From Streptomyces physcomitrii (lineage in GTDB: Bacteria > Actinomycetota > Actinomycetes > Streptomycetales > Streptomycetaceae): DNA of 64,000 nt. The stretch is taken from assembly GCF_012273655.1 (NCBI RefSeq), contig NZ_JAAWWP010000003.1:124001-188000 (forward strand), written 5' to 3'. A program made the position numbers and the translations under genes. Positions 1 to 9,200 of the stretch are shown here, in pieces. The notes below the pieces were generated by a model. The model was not told where the DNA came from, made no database searches, and was given only the letters and a program-made list of their open reading frames with translations. How positions within the stretch are numbered: position 1 is the stretch's first letter; each line of letters opens with the position of its first letter.

Positions 1-1030
1 CGTCCAGGCCCTCGATCCGGTCGCCGGTGCGAGGCGTACCGGGGTAGTTGTGGGAGGCGACGACCACCGTCACCGCCGCGTCCTCGCTCCAGCGCAGCGG
101 CTCGGCGTCGGCGAGGGTGCCCTCGGCGGAGGCGAGCAGCAGCCCCGCGAGGGGGGTCTTCAGACGGGCCAGGACCACCTGGGTCTCCGGGTCCCCGAAC
201 CGGGCGTTGAACTCGATGACCCGCACGCCCCGCGAGGTGATCGCGAGCCCGGCGTAGAGCAGACCGGAGAAGGGCGTGCCGCGGCGGCGCAGTTCGTCGA
301 CGGTGGGCTGGAGGACCGTGGCGAGGACCTCGTCCACCAGCTTCGGGTCGGCCCAGGGCAGCGGCGAATAGGCGCCCATACCACCGGTGTTGGGCCCCTG
401 GTCGCCGTCGAGCGCGCGCTTGAAGTCCTGCGCGGGCTGGAGCGGCACCACGGTCTCGCCGTCGGTGACCGCGAAGAGCGAGACCTCGGGCCCGTCCAGG
501 TAATCCTCGATCACCACCCGCCCGCAGGCCAGCGCGTGCTCCCGCGCCAGGTCCAGGTCACCGGTCACCACGACGCCCTTGCCCGCCGCCAGACCGTCGT
601 CCTTCACCACGTACGGGGGCCCGAAGGCGTCCAGCGCCGCGTCGATCTCCGCGGCGGTGGTGCAGACGTAGCTGCGGGCGGTGGGCACCCCGGCGGCCGC
701 CATCACGTCCTTGGCGAAGGCCTTGGAACCCTCCAGTCGCGCGGCCTCGCGGGACGGGCCGAAGCAGGGGATGCCCGCCTCCCGTACCGCGTCCGCGACG
801 CCCTCGACCAGGGGTGCCTCGGGGCCGACCACGACCAGCCCCGCCCCGAGCTGCCGCGCGAGCACGGCCACGGCGTCGCCGTCGCTCGCGTCCACGGTGT
901 GCAGCTCGGCCAGCTCGGCGATACCGGCGTTGCCGGGCGCGCAGTGCAGTGCGCTGACGTCGGGGTCGAGGGACAGGGAACGGCACAGGGCGTGTTCGCG
1001 GGCACCGCCGCCGATGACAAGGACCTTCAC
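1..1030 (-). CDS. purD: Phosphoribosylamine-glycine ligase (GARS), C-terminus beyond window edge
   Basis: Second step of de novo purine synthesis: ATP-dependent joining of glycine to 5-phosphoribosylamine in the cytoplasm. Translating the minus strand from the GTG at 1030 gives [15 protein letters not shown], the typical GARS N-terminus with its Rossmann-like glycine motif. The ATP-grasp region follows, with [13 protein letters not shown], the [23 protein letters not shown] stretch (partly quoted) and the metal-binding [10 protein letters not shown] segment. About 343 codons are visible and the frame is open at the window's left end, so roughly the last 70-80 residues are missing. The GTG was chosen because the family motif begins directly after it. 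Long plus-strand ORFs over this gene are shadows. Confidence 0.95.
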   Translation of the reverse strand, partial: MKVLVIGGGAREHALCRSLSLDPDVSALHCAPGNAGIAELAELHTVDASDGDAVAVLARQLGAGLVVVGPEAPLVEGVADAVREAGIPCFGPSREAARLEGSKAFAKDVMAAAGVPTARSYVCTTAAEIDAALDAFGPPYVVKDDGLAAGKGVVVTGDLDLAREHALACGRVVIEDYLDGPEVSLFAVTDGETVVPLQPAQDFKRALDGDQGPNTGGMGAYSPLPWADPKLVDEVLATVLQPTVDELRRRGTPFSGLLYAGLAITSRGVRVIEFNARFGDPETQVVLARLKTPLAGLLLASAEGTLADAEPLRWSEDAAVTVVVASHNYPGTPRTGDRIEGLD

Positions 1031-1344
1031 ACGGGCCAGCCTATCCGCCACCGGTCCACACCCTTTGGACGGGCCACCGAACGGGCCGACCGGTCACATT
1101 CGTATGTTCGGACAGCTCGGCTGTGGACAACCGCAATCGCGCTGACGCGGTCAGGCAGTGGAGCGGTGTGAGCGGAGGCCCGGGGCGGGCAGTGGCCCGG
1201 GGGTGGGCAGCGGCCCGGTGTGCGGAGTCTCGCGGGCGGCACGGGGTGAGGCGCGTGTATCGCTCGCGTCGCCACGTCGTCGCTCACGCCGCTTACGTCG
1301 CCACGTCGCCAGCCGTCCGGCCCGGTGCGGGCGGTCACCCGCGT

Positions 1345-1410
1345 GGGATCACTCGTGCGGGCGGGATCACTCATGCGAGACCACTCGTGCCGGATCACTC
1401 GTGCGGGATC
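1345..1410. repeat. Short imperfect direct repeats at the 3' end of dnaX
   Basis: Four imperfect copies of a 13-18 bp unit around GATCACTCGTGCGG lie between purD and dnaX. The last copy overlaps the dnaX stop codon region. The rest of the 1031-1394 gap shows no gene on either strand, and no clear terminator. Confidence 0.6.
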
Positions 1411-4133
1411 TCCTCCAGGACGGTGGCGCCGAGTTCGCGGACGATCAGGTCGTGCCCGGAGAGCGCCGCGGTGGCGTCCAGGTCCGCGTCGTCCTCGGCG
1501 GGCATGTCGTCCTCGGGGGCCACATACGACGATCCCGGGTGCCCGGAGGCCGAGGCGTTCGCCGCCTGCCCCGCCGCCCCGGAGGAGTGGGCCGCCCCCG
1601 CGTGCCCGCCGGACGAACCCGCCGACGAGTACCCGCCGCCGCCTTGGGCCTGGGCGGCAGAGGCCCCGGACGAGCCGGAGGAGTGGGCGGAAGCGGACGA
1701 GGAGTACGAGGAGGAAGAAGAGGAGTGCGGAGAAGAGGAAGAGGAAGGGGAGGGGGAGGAGGCAGCGGACGGAGAGGAGTCGGAGTACGAGGTGCCGGGC
1801 CGTTGGCCGCCGGGACCGCCACCGGGCGCCCCGCCGCCGAAGCCGCCCCCGGGACCGCCGCCGGACATGCCTCCGCCGGGTGCGCCGCCCCCGGTGGGAC
1901 CGCCGCCGAAGCCGCCGGCCGCGGGGGGCGGAGCGCTGCCGCCCGAGGGGTCGACGATGGCCTCGACCTTCCACGGGACGTTGAACTGCTCCACGAGCGC
2001 CTGCCGCAGCACTTCCTCGCTGCCACTGCTGGCGAAGTTGTCCCGGGCCCCGGCGTTGACGAAGCCGATCTGGAGCGTGGTGCCGTCGAACCCGGCGACC
2101 TGCGCATTCTGGCTGAGCAGGATCCAGGTGAACCGCCGCCGGTTCTTGACGGCCTCCAGGATGTTCGGCCACAGCACCCGGGGGTCGAGTCCGCCTCCAC
2201 CGCCGGGTGCGGAGTGGGCGGGGGCCGGTTCTGCCGGGGCGTACTGCGAGGGGGCGGATGGGCCGCTCGGTACGGACTGGGGTGGGCTGGACTGGGCGTT
2301 CGACGCGGAGGGCGTGCCGGCACCCGGGGCCGGGGGCGCGGCGGACGGCCCGGCTGACCTGCCGGGGATCTGGCCCCCACCCGCCGTGGCCGCGGTCGGC
2401 CAGCCACCGGGACGGCGCTCGCCACCACCGCCAGCACCAGCGGGTGCGCCCTGGGCGCCGGCCGATCCGGCGGCTCCGGCGGCTCCTGGCCAGGCGCCCG
2501 GGGCGCGCGTACCCGAGTCCGTACCTTCGGCGGGCGGTGCCCCGGCCGAGGGCGCCGATGCGCCCGAAGGAGAAGGCGGAGAGGGCGGAGAAGAGGAGGA
2601 AGGAGGAGAAGCAGCTGCCGGTGCCGAGGCGGCATCGGTTGTCGCGCCGGGTGCGGCCGCCGCGCCTTCGCCCGCCGGGTGACCGCCGGAGGGACGCCCC
2701 TCAGCCGCCTGCCCGGGACCGTGACCAGCACCAGCGCCGGGACCCGGACCGGCCCCCGGACCATTACCCGAGCCGCCGTCGCCCCCCTCCGGAACCCCGC
2801 CCCGTACCGCCGCACGAGCCGCCGCGGGACCGCCGCCCGGAGGCACCGCGCCACCGGCCGCCGGTCCAGGAGCGCCCTGCGCCGGGCCGGGCCCCGCCTG
2901 CATCGGCGGATGGGCGCCGGGCCCGGGCGCGTAGGCCATCGGCGGCCCCTGGCTCCCCGGTACGAAGTGCACACCGCCGCCGCGCTCCAGGCGGTCCAGG
3001 CGGGCGAGGAGGGCGCGCTGGTCGTCGTAGGCGGCGGGCAGCAGGACGCGGGCGCAGATCAGCTCCAGCTGGAGGCGGGGCGCGGTGGCGCCGCGCATCT
3101 CCGTGAGGCCCTCGTTGACCAGGTCGGCGGCGCGGCTCAGCTCGGCGGCGCCGAAGACCCCGGCCTGCGCCTGCATGCGCTCCAGGACATCGGCGGGGGC
3201 GTCGATGAGCCCCTTCTCCGCGGCGTCCGGCACGGCCGCGAGGATCACCAGGTCGCGCAGCCGCTCCAGCAGGTCGGCGACGAAACGGCGGGGGTCGTTG
3301 CCCCCCTCGATGACCTGGTCCACGACCTCGAAGGCGGCGGCCCCGTCCCCCGCGGCGAAGGCCTCCACCACGGAGTCGAGCAGGGTGCCGTCCGTATAAC
3401 CGAGCAGCGCGGTGGCCATGGCGTACGTCACACCGTCCGCGGCCGCTCCCGCGAGCAACTGGTCCATGACGGACATCGAGTCCCGTACGGAACCGGCGCC
3501 CGCCCGCACCACCAGCGGCAGCACACCGTCCTCGACCGGGATCTGCTCCCGCCCGCAGACCTCGCCGAGGTACTCGCGCAGGGTGCCGGGCGGCACGAGC
3601 CGGAAGGGATAGTGGTGGGTACGCGAACGGATCGTCCCGATGACCTTCTCGGGCTCGGTCGTCGCGAAGATGAACTTGAGGTGCTCCGGCGGCTCCTCGA
3701 CCACCTTCAGCAGGGCGTTGAAGCCCGCCGAGGTGACCATGTGCGCCTCGTCGATGATGTAGATCTTGTACCGGCTGGAGGCGGGCCCGAAGAAGGCCTT
3801 CTCCCGCAGCTCACGGGCGTCGTCCACACCACCGTGCGAGGCGGCGTCGATCTCGATGACGTCGATGGACCCCGGCCCCGTCCGCGCCAGATCGCGGCAG
3901 GACTGGCACTCCCCGCAGGGCGTCGGGGTGGGCCCCTGCTCGCAGTTCAGGCAGCGGGCCAGGATGCGCGCACTGGTCGTCTTGCCGCAGCCGCGCGGAC
4001 CACTGAACAGGTACGCGTGATTGACCCGGTTGTTCCGCAGCGCCTGCTGCAACGGGTCGGTGACATGCTCCTGCCCGATGACCTCGGCGAACGACTCCGG
4101 GCGATAACGGCGGTACAGCGCGAGAGACGACAC
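1395..4133 (-). CDS. dnaX: DNA polymerase III subunit gamma/tau
   Basis: Clamp-loader ATPase of the replicative polymerase. The start is taken at the GTG giving VSSLALYRRYRPESF, the usual DnaX N-terminus; an upstream in-frame extension lacks family similarity and would run into the SRP RNA. Walker A GPRGCGKTT is near residue 45, a four-cysteine zinc module (CLNCEQGP...CGECQSC) near 60-79, and the Walker B IIDEAHM near 127. AAA+ and collar domains occupy roughly the first 390 residues. After that comes an unusually long linker rich in Gly/Pro/Ala and then a Ser-rich run, with a short conserved-looking block (LDPRVLWPNILEAVKNRRRF) inside it. About 912 residues. Actinomycete DnaX proteins are known to carry long low-complexity linkers. 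Confidence 0.93.
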   Translation of the reverse strand: MSSLALYRRYRPESFAEVIGQEHVTDPLQQALRNNRVNHAYLFSGPRGCGKTTSARILARCLNCEQGPTPTPCGECQSCRDLARTGPGSIDVIEIDAASHGGVDDARELREKAFFGPASSRYKIYIIDEAHMVTSAGFNALLKVVEEPPEHLKFIFATTEPEKVIGTIRSRTHHYPFRLVPPGTLREYLGEVCGREQIPVEDGVLPLVVRAGAGSVRDSMSVMDQLLAGAAADGVTYAMATALLGYTDGTLLDSVVEAFAAGDGAAAFEVVDQVIEGGNDPRRFVADLLERLRDLVILAAVPDAAEKGLIDAPADVLERMQAQAGVFGAAELSRAADLVNEGLTEMRGATAPRLQLELICARVLLPAAYDDQRALLARLDRLERGGGVHFVPGSQGPPMAYAPGPGAHPPMQAGPGPAQGAPGPAAGGAVPPGGGPAAARAAVRGGVPEGGDGGSGNGPGAGPGPGAGAGHGPGQAAEGRPSGGHPAGEGAAAAPGATTDAASAPAAASPPSSSSPPSPPSPSGASAPSAGAPPAEGTDSGTRAPGAWPGAAGAAGSAGAQGAPAGAGGGGERRPGGWPTAATAGGGQIPGRSAGPSAAPPAPGAGTPSASNAQSSPPQSVPSGPSAPSQYAPAEPAPAHSAPGGGGGLDPRVLWPNILEAVKNRRRFTWILLSQNAQVAGFDGTTLQIGFVNAGARDNFASSGSEEVLRQALVEQFNVPWKVEAIVDPSGGSAPPPAAGGFGGGPTGGGAPGGGMSGGGPGGGFGGGAPGGGPGGQRPGTSYSDSSPSAASSPSPSSSSSPHSSSSSSYSSSASAHSSGSSGASAAQAQGGGGYSSAGSSGGHAGAAHSSGAAGQAANASASGHPGSSYVAPEDDMPAEDDADLDATAALSGHDLIVRELGATVLEEIPHE

Positions 4134-4212
4134 ATCTACGAGGTTATAGGCGCCCACCGACAACCGGCCCCGCCCCTGCCCCGGCCCCCGCTCACGGCCC
4201 CGGAGACACAAA

Positions 4213-4309
4213 GGGCCCCCCACGCACCCGCCAGAGCCGACCTACCCTTGCTGCCTTCCGGCCCTGGGGGAGTTCAGTCAGATAGCGCCACGTGAGGGGC
4301 TGCGCCCAG
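4213..4309 (-). ncRNA. ffs: Signal recognition particle 4.5S-type RNA
   Basis: The minus strand carries the SRP RNA apical motif GGCCGGAAGGCAGCAAGG. Around it are complementary flanks: GTGGCGCTATCTGACTGAAC on one side and GTAGGTCGGCTCTGGCG on the other. This is the conserved domain IV that binds Ffh. It lies directly upstream of dnaX, with a GGGGGGCCC run that could close the stem or terminate the RNA. The ends are estimated from helix pairing, not mapped. Confidence 0.85.
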
Positions 4310-4375
4310 GGTACCCGATCAGCCGACCGGGAACGAGTTCGCGAGCACTCCCGCGCTTCATGTAATGTTCCCGGC

Positions 4376-4463
4376 GGAGGATTCGCCTAGAGGCCTAGGG
4401 CGCACGCTTGGAAAGCGTGTTGGGGGCAACCCCTCACGAGTTCGAATCTCGTATCCTCCGCCA
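4376..4463 (+). tRNA. tRNA-Ser (anticodon GGA)
   Basis: The acceptor stem GGAGGAT pairs with ATCCTCC at 4453-4459, followed by discriminator G and an encoded CCA. The anticodon stem-loop CACGCTTGGAAAGCGTG shows anticodon GGA. A long class II variable arm (TTGGGGGCAACCCC) and the T-arm ACGAGTTCGAATCTCGT complete a serine tRNA. This is the only full copy in the window. Its 3' half recurs at 17943. Confidence 0.97.
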
Positions 4464-4518
4464 GTGCCTCACCGGGCACGATGTCGAGGGGCCCCACCGC
4501 GTGCGGTGGGGCCCCTCG
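4408..4518 (+). repeat. Attachment-site direct repeat, copy 1 (inside the intact tRNA-Ser)
   Basis: A 111-bp segment from the anticodon through the tRNA 3' end to the terminator hairpin. It matches 17943-18053 at 109 of 111 positions (differences A4429/C17964 and G4501/T18036). A tRNA-3'-end duplication of this kind is the usual footprint of a tyrosine-recombinase integrative element; here it marks one end of the CRISPR-Cas island. Confidence 0.88.
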
Positions 4519-4519
4519 A
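4484..4519 (+). terminator. Terminator hairpin of tRNA-Ser
   Basis: GAGGGGCCCCACCGC and GCGGTGGGGCCCCTC form a perfect 15-bp stem with a two-base loop just after the tRNA. There is no strong T tract, as is common in Streptomyces. The hairpin is part of the duplicated att segment. Confidence 0.85.
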
Positions 4520-4854
4520 CATTGCATTCAGCTCGCGTCGTCCTGGCGCTTCGACACCGCCGCCGGGCATGACCTCGGCGGCAACAGACGATCGACGCGG
4601 TGAGCCTGCCTCATCGATACGGCCTACGGGGCTCGGGCGCGGCAGAGCGAACCGTCCGCGCGGGCGGACGTCACCCTCGTCACACGGTGAGAATCTCTGA
4701 CCTGCACCGCGGAGCACGCGCCTGCGGTCAGCAGCCGGCAGTCACAGGCTTCAGGCCGAGCACGAATCCGGCAGGCGCCGCCATCACGGTTCATGAGACT
4801 GGGAGTTGAGATGTCGCACCGAGCGCGGACAATGCAACCCACGACCGATGGGCC

Positions 4855-4915
4855 GGAGTTCCGCAAAGCAAGTAAAATTCGCCACCCGGCGAGGTAACAC
4901 CGCAGGTCAACTCCT
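4855..4915 (+). promoter_or_regulatory. Leader of CRISPR array 1
   Basis: 61 bp directly before the first repeat, beginning GGAGTT and ending CACCGCAGGTCAACTCCT. It is clearly homologous to 16233-16293 before array 2. Shared blocks are GCAAAGCA, GTAAA, GGCG and CACCGCAGGTCA. Conservation next to the first repeat fits leader function in spacer integration and transcription. Confidence 0.75.
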
Positions 4916-5723
4916 GTGGTCCCCGCGCATGCGGGGGTGGTCCCTGCCCCACGGGGGCGTACCGGTTCGAGTCCGGGTGGTCCCCGCGCATGCGGGGGTG
5001 GTCCCTCGATGAGGTTTTTCAGGGAGCGGCCGAGGCGGTGGTCCCCGCGCATGCGGGGGTGGTCCCGGGCAGTTCTGCGACTCGGACCAGGCCTGGCAGT
5101 GGTCCCCGCGCATGCGGGGGTGGTCCCTGGCTCTCGTCCTCTGGACAGGAGGCAGTGGAGTGGTCCCCGCGCATGCGGGGGTGGTCCCGCTCACCTGGTA
5201 CTGCGCGCACATCTGCGATTGTGGTCCCCGCGCATGCGGGGGTGGTCCCCTGGACGTCCTCCCCGGCGGCCCCCGAGTCGCGTGGTCCCCGCGCATGCGG
5301 GGGTGGTCCCTGGCCGAGGACCGGCCGCTGTTGGCCGCGCGGGTGGTCCCCGCGCATGCGGGGGTGGTCCCCTGGGGTTCGCCCGGGCCAACGCCCGGCT
5401 GGTGTGGTCCCCGCGCATGCGGGGGTGGTCCCCCCGCGCTCGCCTTCGGGGTGCTCACCTCGATGTGGTCCCCGCGCATGCGGGGGTGGTCCCGAGAACG
5501 CCCCCGGCCCCGTGGACCCGGACTCGTGGTCCCCGCGCATGCAGGGGTCACTTCCGCGAGTCTGTCTACTGCCCGCCTGCTCGTGGTCTCCGCGCGTGCA
5601 TGCTGGTATCGCCGTGAGACGATGCGGCAACGCCGACCGCGCTCCCCGCGCAGGCGGGGGTGACCCCTGAGGGTGGCGTTGTTCAAACTGCTTGGTGTTC
5701 CCCGCGCATGCGGGGGTGTTCGG
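4916..5723 (+). CRISPR. CRISPR array 1, type I-E, 14 repeats (last four degenerate)
   Basis: 29-bp repeats start GTGGTCCCC, have the palindromic core CGCGCATGCG and end GGTGGTCCC, with a 61-bp period (32-bp spacers). Repeats begin at 4916, 4977, 5038, 5099, 5160, 5221, 5282, 5343, 5404, 5465 and 5526. The 5526 copy is altered in its 3' half, and strongly degenerate copies follow near 5583, 5639 and 5695. Decay at the right end and the leader at the left give transcription on the plus strand. The spacer at 4945-4976 resembles a tRNA-Leu 3' half (see findings). ORFs called through this array are artefacts of the repeat. Confidence 0.97.
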
Positions 5724-5839
5724 CGCCCTGCCTGAGCTCCTTGCGATCCCCGAAGGGAAAAATTCATGAACTGAGGCTGGCGATTTTTACCTCCCCCAAG
5801 GCAACTGACAAAACGGCCTCTGGATATGCGCTACGGTAT

Positions 5840-5899
5840 CGCCCTGCCGCTGAGACGGCGGCAGGGCGACGGACTCAACCTCCGCCCGAAAAAGGCGGA
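5840..5899. terminator. Two consecutive hairpins between array 1 and the cas genes
   Basis: An 11-bp perfect stem (CGCCCTGCCGC at 5840-5850 with GCGGCAGGGCG at 5858-5868) is followed by a 6-bp stem (TCCGCC at 5881-5886 with GGCGGA at 5894-5899, loop CGAAAAA). They could end the array 1 transcript or attenuate read-through into the cas genes. There is no U tract. The remaining bases from 5724 to 5990 contain no ORF with a ribosome-binding site. CTGACA at 5805-5810 is a possible -35, but no matching -10 sits at normal distance. Confidence 0.5.
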
Positions 5900-5990
5900 C
5901 TTGGCGCGACAGTCGGCCAGACACACTCGCGCTCAAGTCCGCTCTTCGTCTCCGACTCTGTCCAGAATCAGAAGCACAAGGAGTGTACCG

Positions 5991-6134
5991 ATGCCTCTCT
6001 TAGCCGCATCGACCCACGACGAACGCCACTGGCTGCTCGTTTGCGCGATGATTAGTGGCTCTCCAGGCCAACCCGCCGCCTGGGCACTACTGATCGCCGG
6101 AGGCGTCGGCCTCTCGTTCTGGATCGGACGCTGA
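5991..6134 (+). CDS. 47-residue single-span membrane protein, unknown, with a TTA codon
   Basis: ATG at 5991 sits eight bases after a strong AAGGAG ribosome-binding site. The product starts MPLLAASTHDERHW and ends in a hydrophobic stretch AWALLIAGGVGLSFWIGR (about residues 30-47), so it should be a small membrane-anchored protein with little left outside. Codon 4 is TTA (6000-6002), the rare leucine codon read by bldA tRNA in Streptomyces. It lies 84 bp before cas3-cse1 on the same strand, probably on the same transcript. No family is recognised. The RBS and position argue that it is a real gene; absence of homology information keeps confidence moderate. Confidence 0.6.
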   Translation: MPLLAASTHDERHWLLVCAMISGSPGQPAAWALLIAGGVGLSFWIGR

Positions 6135-6218
6135 TCGACACCGGGGCGGGCGGTCGACGATTCCGCCCCGGTCATCAGCACGAAGGTCTACGCAAACGCC
6201 TCAGAAGGAACACAGGAC

Positions 6219-9200
6219 ATGGCAGTGGGTTCGGAGGACCAAGCCCCGACGCCGGGAAGGCCACTGTCCGGTGCGGCCCGATCGGTTTGGGCCAAATATG
6301 AGCATAAGAGCGGAAGTTGGCTACCACTCTGGCGACATTTGGCCGACAGCGGGGCCGTAGCTGGGTTGCTGTGGGAGCACTGGCTTCCGGAGTCAGCGAA
6401 GAGAGTGGTACGGGAGGACCTGCCGGGGACTGAAGAAGAGGTGGTAAAGCTTGTCCGTTTTATGGCCACCTCTCATGACATAGGGAAATGTACGCCCGCA
6501 TTCGCTTGCCAGGTCGAGGAGTTGGCCGGACGGATGCGTGACCGCGGGTTGGACATGCTGACCGCAAAGGAGTACGGATCGGCACGGCGACTGGCGCCGC
6601 ACGGGCTGGCGGGGCAGTTGCTCATACAGGAGTGGCTGCGGGAGCGTTACGGGCTCACGGCCAGGGTTTCGGGACAGTTCGCTGTAGTTGCCGGCGGCCA
6701 CCACGGAGCGCCGCCCGAGAGCGGGCAGATCCACGACGTGAGGCTCCGCCCGCACCTGTTGCGGCACACGGGTACGAGCGAAGAAGTATGGCGGCGGACC
6801 CAGTTCGAGTTGCTGGACTGGAGTGCCGAACTGTGCCGTGCCCGTGAGGTGTTGACGCAGCTGGAGAGCGTTCGGCTGTCGCAACCCGCCCAGGTGCTGC
6901 TGACGGCAGTGGTCATCCTCGCCGACTGGATAGCCAGCGCCCCGGAACTGTTTCCCTACGCGCCCGAATCCTGGCTGGTGGGAGGTGAATCCCGCCGGCT
7001 GCAGGCTGCTTGGGAAGGGCTGGAACTGACGGCTCCGTGGCAGCCGACGGAGCCCGCGGGCTCCGTCGAGGAGTTGTTCGCAGCGCGCTCTCCCCAGCTC
7101 GCCGGAGCGTCACTCCGCCCGGTGCAGGCCGAAGCAGTCCGTCTGGCACGGGAGATGGCGCCGGGCGGCCTGCTGATAGTCGAGGCGCCGATGGGTGAGG
7201 GGAAGACCGAGGCGGCGCTGGCGGCGGCGGAGGTGCTGGCCGCGCGGTCCGGTGCCGGTGGGCTGCTGCTGGCCCTGCCGACCCGGGCCACCTCGGACGC
7301 GATGTTCAAGCGGCTGCGTGCCTGGCTGGACGCGCTTCCGGCGGAGGGCGGCGCCGGAAACTGGTCCGTCGTGCTCGCTCACGCCAAGGCCGCCCTGCAG
7401 AGTGACTGGGCCGGGCTGCTGCGGGAGGAGGATCGGGCGATCTCAGCGGTCGACCCGGACGGTGACGCGTACGGGGGCGGGCGGAACCGCTGGCAGCCGT
7501 CCGGGTTGCACGCGCACCAGTGGCTTCGCGGGCGCAAGAAGCAGCTGCTGGCGTCGTTCGCCGTCGGGACCATTGACCAGGTGCTGTTCGCGGGTCTGAA
7601 GAGCCGGCATCTCGCGCTGCGGCATCTCGCGGTCGCCGGCAAGGTCGTAGTGATCGACGAGGTCCACGCGTACGACGCGTACATGAACCGGTACCTCGAC
7701 AGGACGCTGGAGTGGTTGGCCGCCTATCGGGTGCCGGTCGTCCTGCTTTCGGCGACGCTGCCCGCTGCCCGCCGGCAGGAACTCGCCGCCGCCTACGCCG
7801 GGACGGAGGCGGCGCGCGGAGTGGAGACGGCGGCGGACGCGTATCCGCTGCTGACCGCCGTGTCGCCGGGACGGGAGGCGATCACCGCGCACCCTGCGGC
7901 AGCGTCCGGGCGGCAGGCGGCGGTCTCGGTGGAGCCGCTGGACGACGACGTCGAGCTCTTGGCGGACCGGCTGGAGACAGAACTGGCCGACGGGGGATGC
8001 GCGCTCGTCGTGCGGAACACGGTGACCCGGGTGCTGGAGGCGGCGCGGGTGCTGCGCGAGCGCTTCGGCAACGGGCAGGTGACGGTGGCGCATTCGCGGT
8101 TCCTGGCGGCGGACCGGGCAGCGAACGATGTCCGGCTGGTGGAACGGTACGGGCCGGGAGGCGACCGGCCCGCTCGCCATGTGGTCGTCGCCAGCCAGGT
8201 GGTGGAGCAGTCGCTCGACGTCAGTTTCGACCTGCTCGTGACGGATCTGGCGCCCGTCGACCTCGTGCTGCAGCGGATGGGGCGGCTGCACCGGCATCCC
8301 GCGCCCGGCCGGCCGGCCCGGCTTGCCACGCCGAAGTGCCTGATCACCGGCGTGGTGGACTGGACAGCCTCGCCGCCGCTGCCGGTGAAGGGATCACGGG
8401 CGGTGTACCGGGGCGACTGGACACTGCTGCGGGCGTCGGCGGCACTCGCACCGCATCTGCGCGGAGCACCGGTGCGGCTGCCCGACGACATCAGCACACT
8501 GGTGCAACGCGCCTACGGCGACGGGAAGATCGGCCCCGAGGAATGGGCGGACGCGACAGAGCGGGCGCGAGAGCGCCACGCCGCACTGATCGACGCAAAA
8601 CAGCGCCGGGCGGACGCTTTCCTGCTCGGCCATGTGGGCCGTCCCGGCCGGCCGCTGTACGGCTGGCTGGAGGCGCACGCCGGAGACGCGGACGACAGTA
8701 TCTCCGGGCGGGCTCAGGTACGGGACTCCGACGAAACCCTCGAAGTACTGGTCGTGCAGCGGTGGGACAACGGCAGGATCACCACGGTGCCATGGCTGGG
8801 CGACAGGCGGGGCGGACTGGACCTTCCCGTCGACTCACCTCCGACCAGACGGGCGGCGGAAGCGGTCGCCGCGAGCGCGCTGACGCTGCCTGGAGCCTTC
8901 AGTCACCTGGAGATCATCGACAGCACCATCGCCGAGTTGGAACGCTTCCTCGTCCCCGCCTGGCAGGTGAAGGAATGCCCGTGGCTGGCGGGCCAGCTGA
9001 TTCTCGTTCTGGACGAGCGTTGTCAGACCCGTCTGTCAGGCTACGAGTTGAGCTACAGCACGCAGGATGGGCTCAGCTTCGCCGTGCCCGGCGCGGAGCT
9101 GGAGGCGTCGGAGAAAGCAGCGGACGACAGCAAGGGGGCCGAGCGGGATGGTGTCGCGCTGGAGGGTCGGGACGGGAAGGTCCGCGCGGAAGGGGACGCC

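Noticed and set aside
4907..5767. Long ORFs on both strands through array 1 with repeated HARGP/AHAGV motifs
   Set aside because: They are translations of the 29-bp CRISPR repeat and its spacers, not genes.
5805..5837. cas operon promoter (CTGACA with TACGGT)
   Set aside because: The spacer would be 21 bp and no other -10 fits, so no promoter is claimed.
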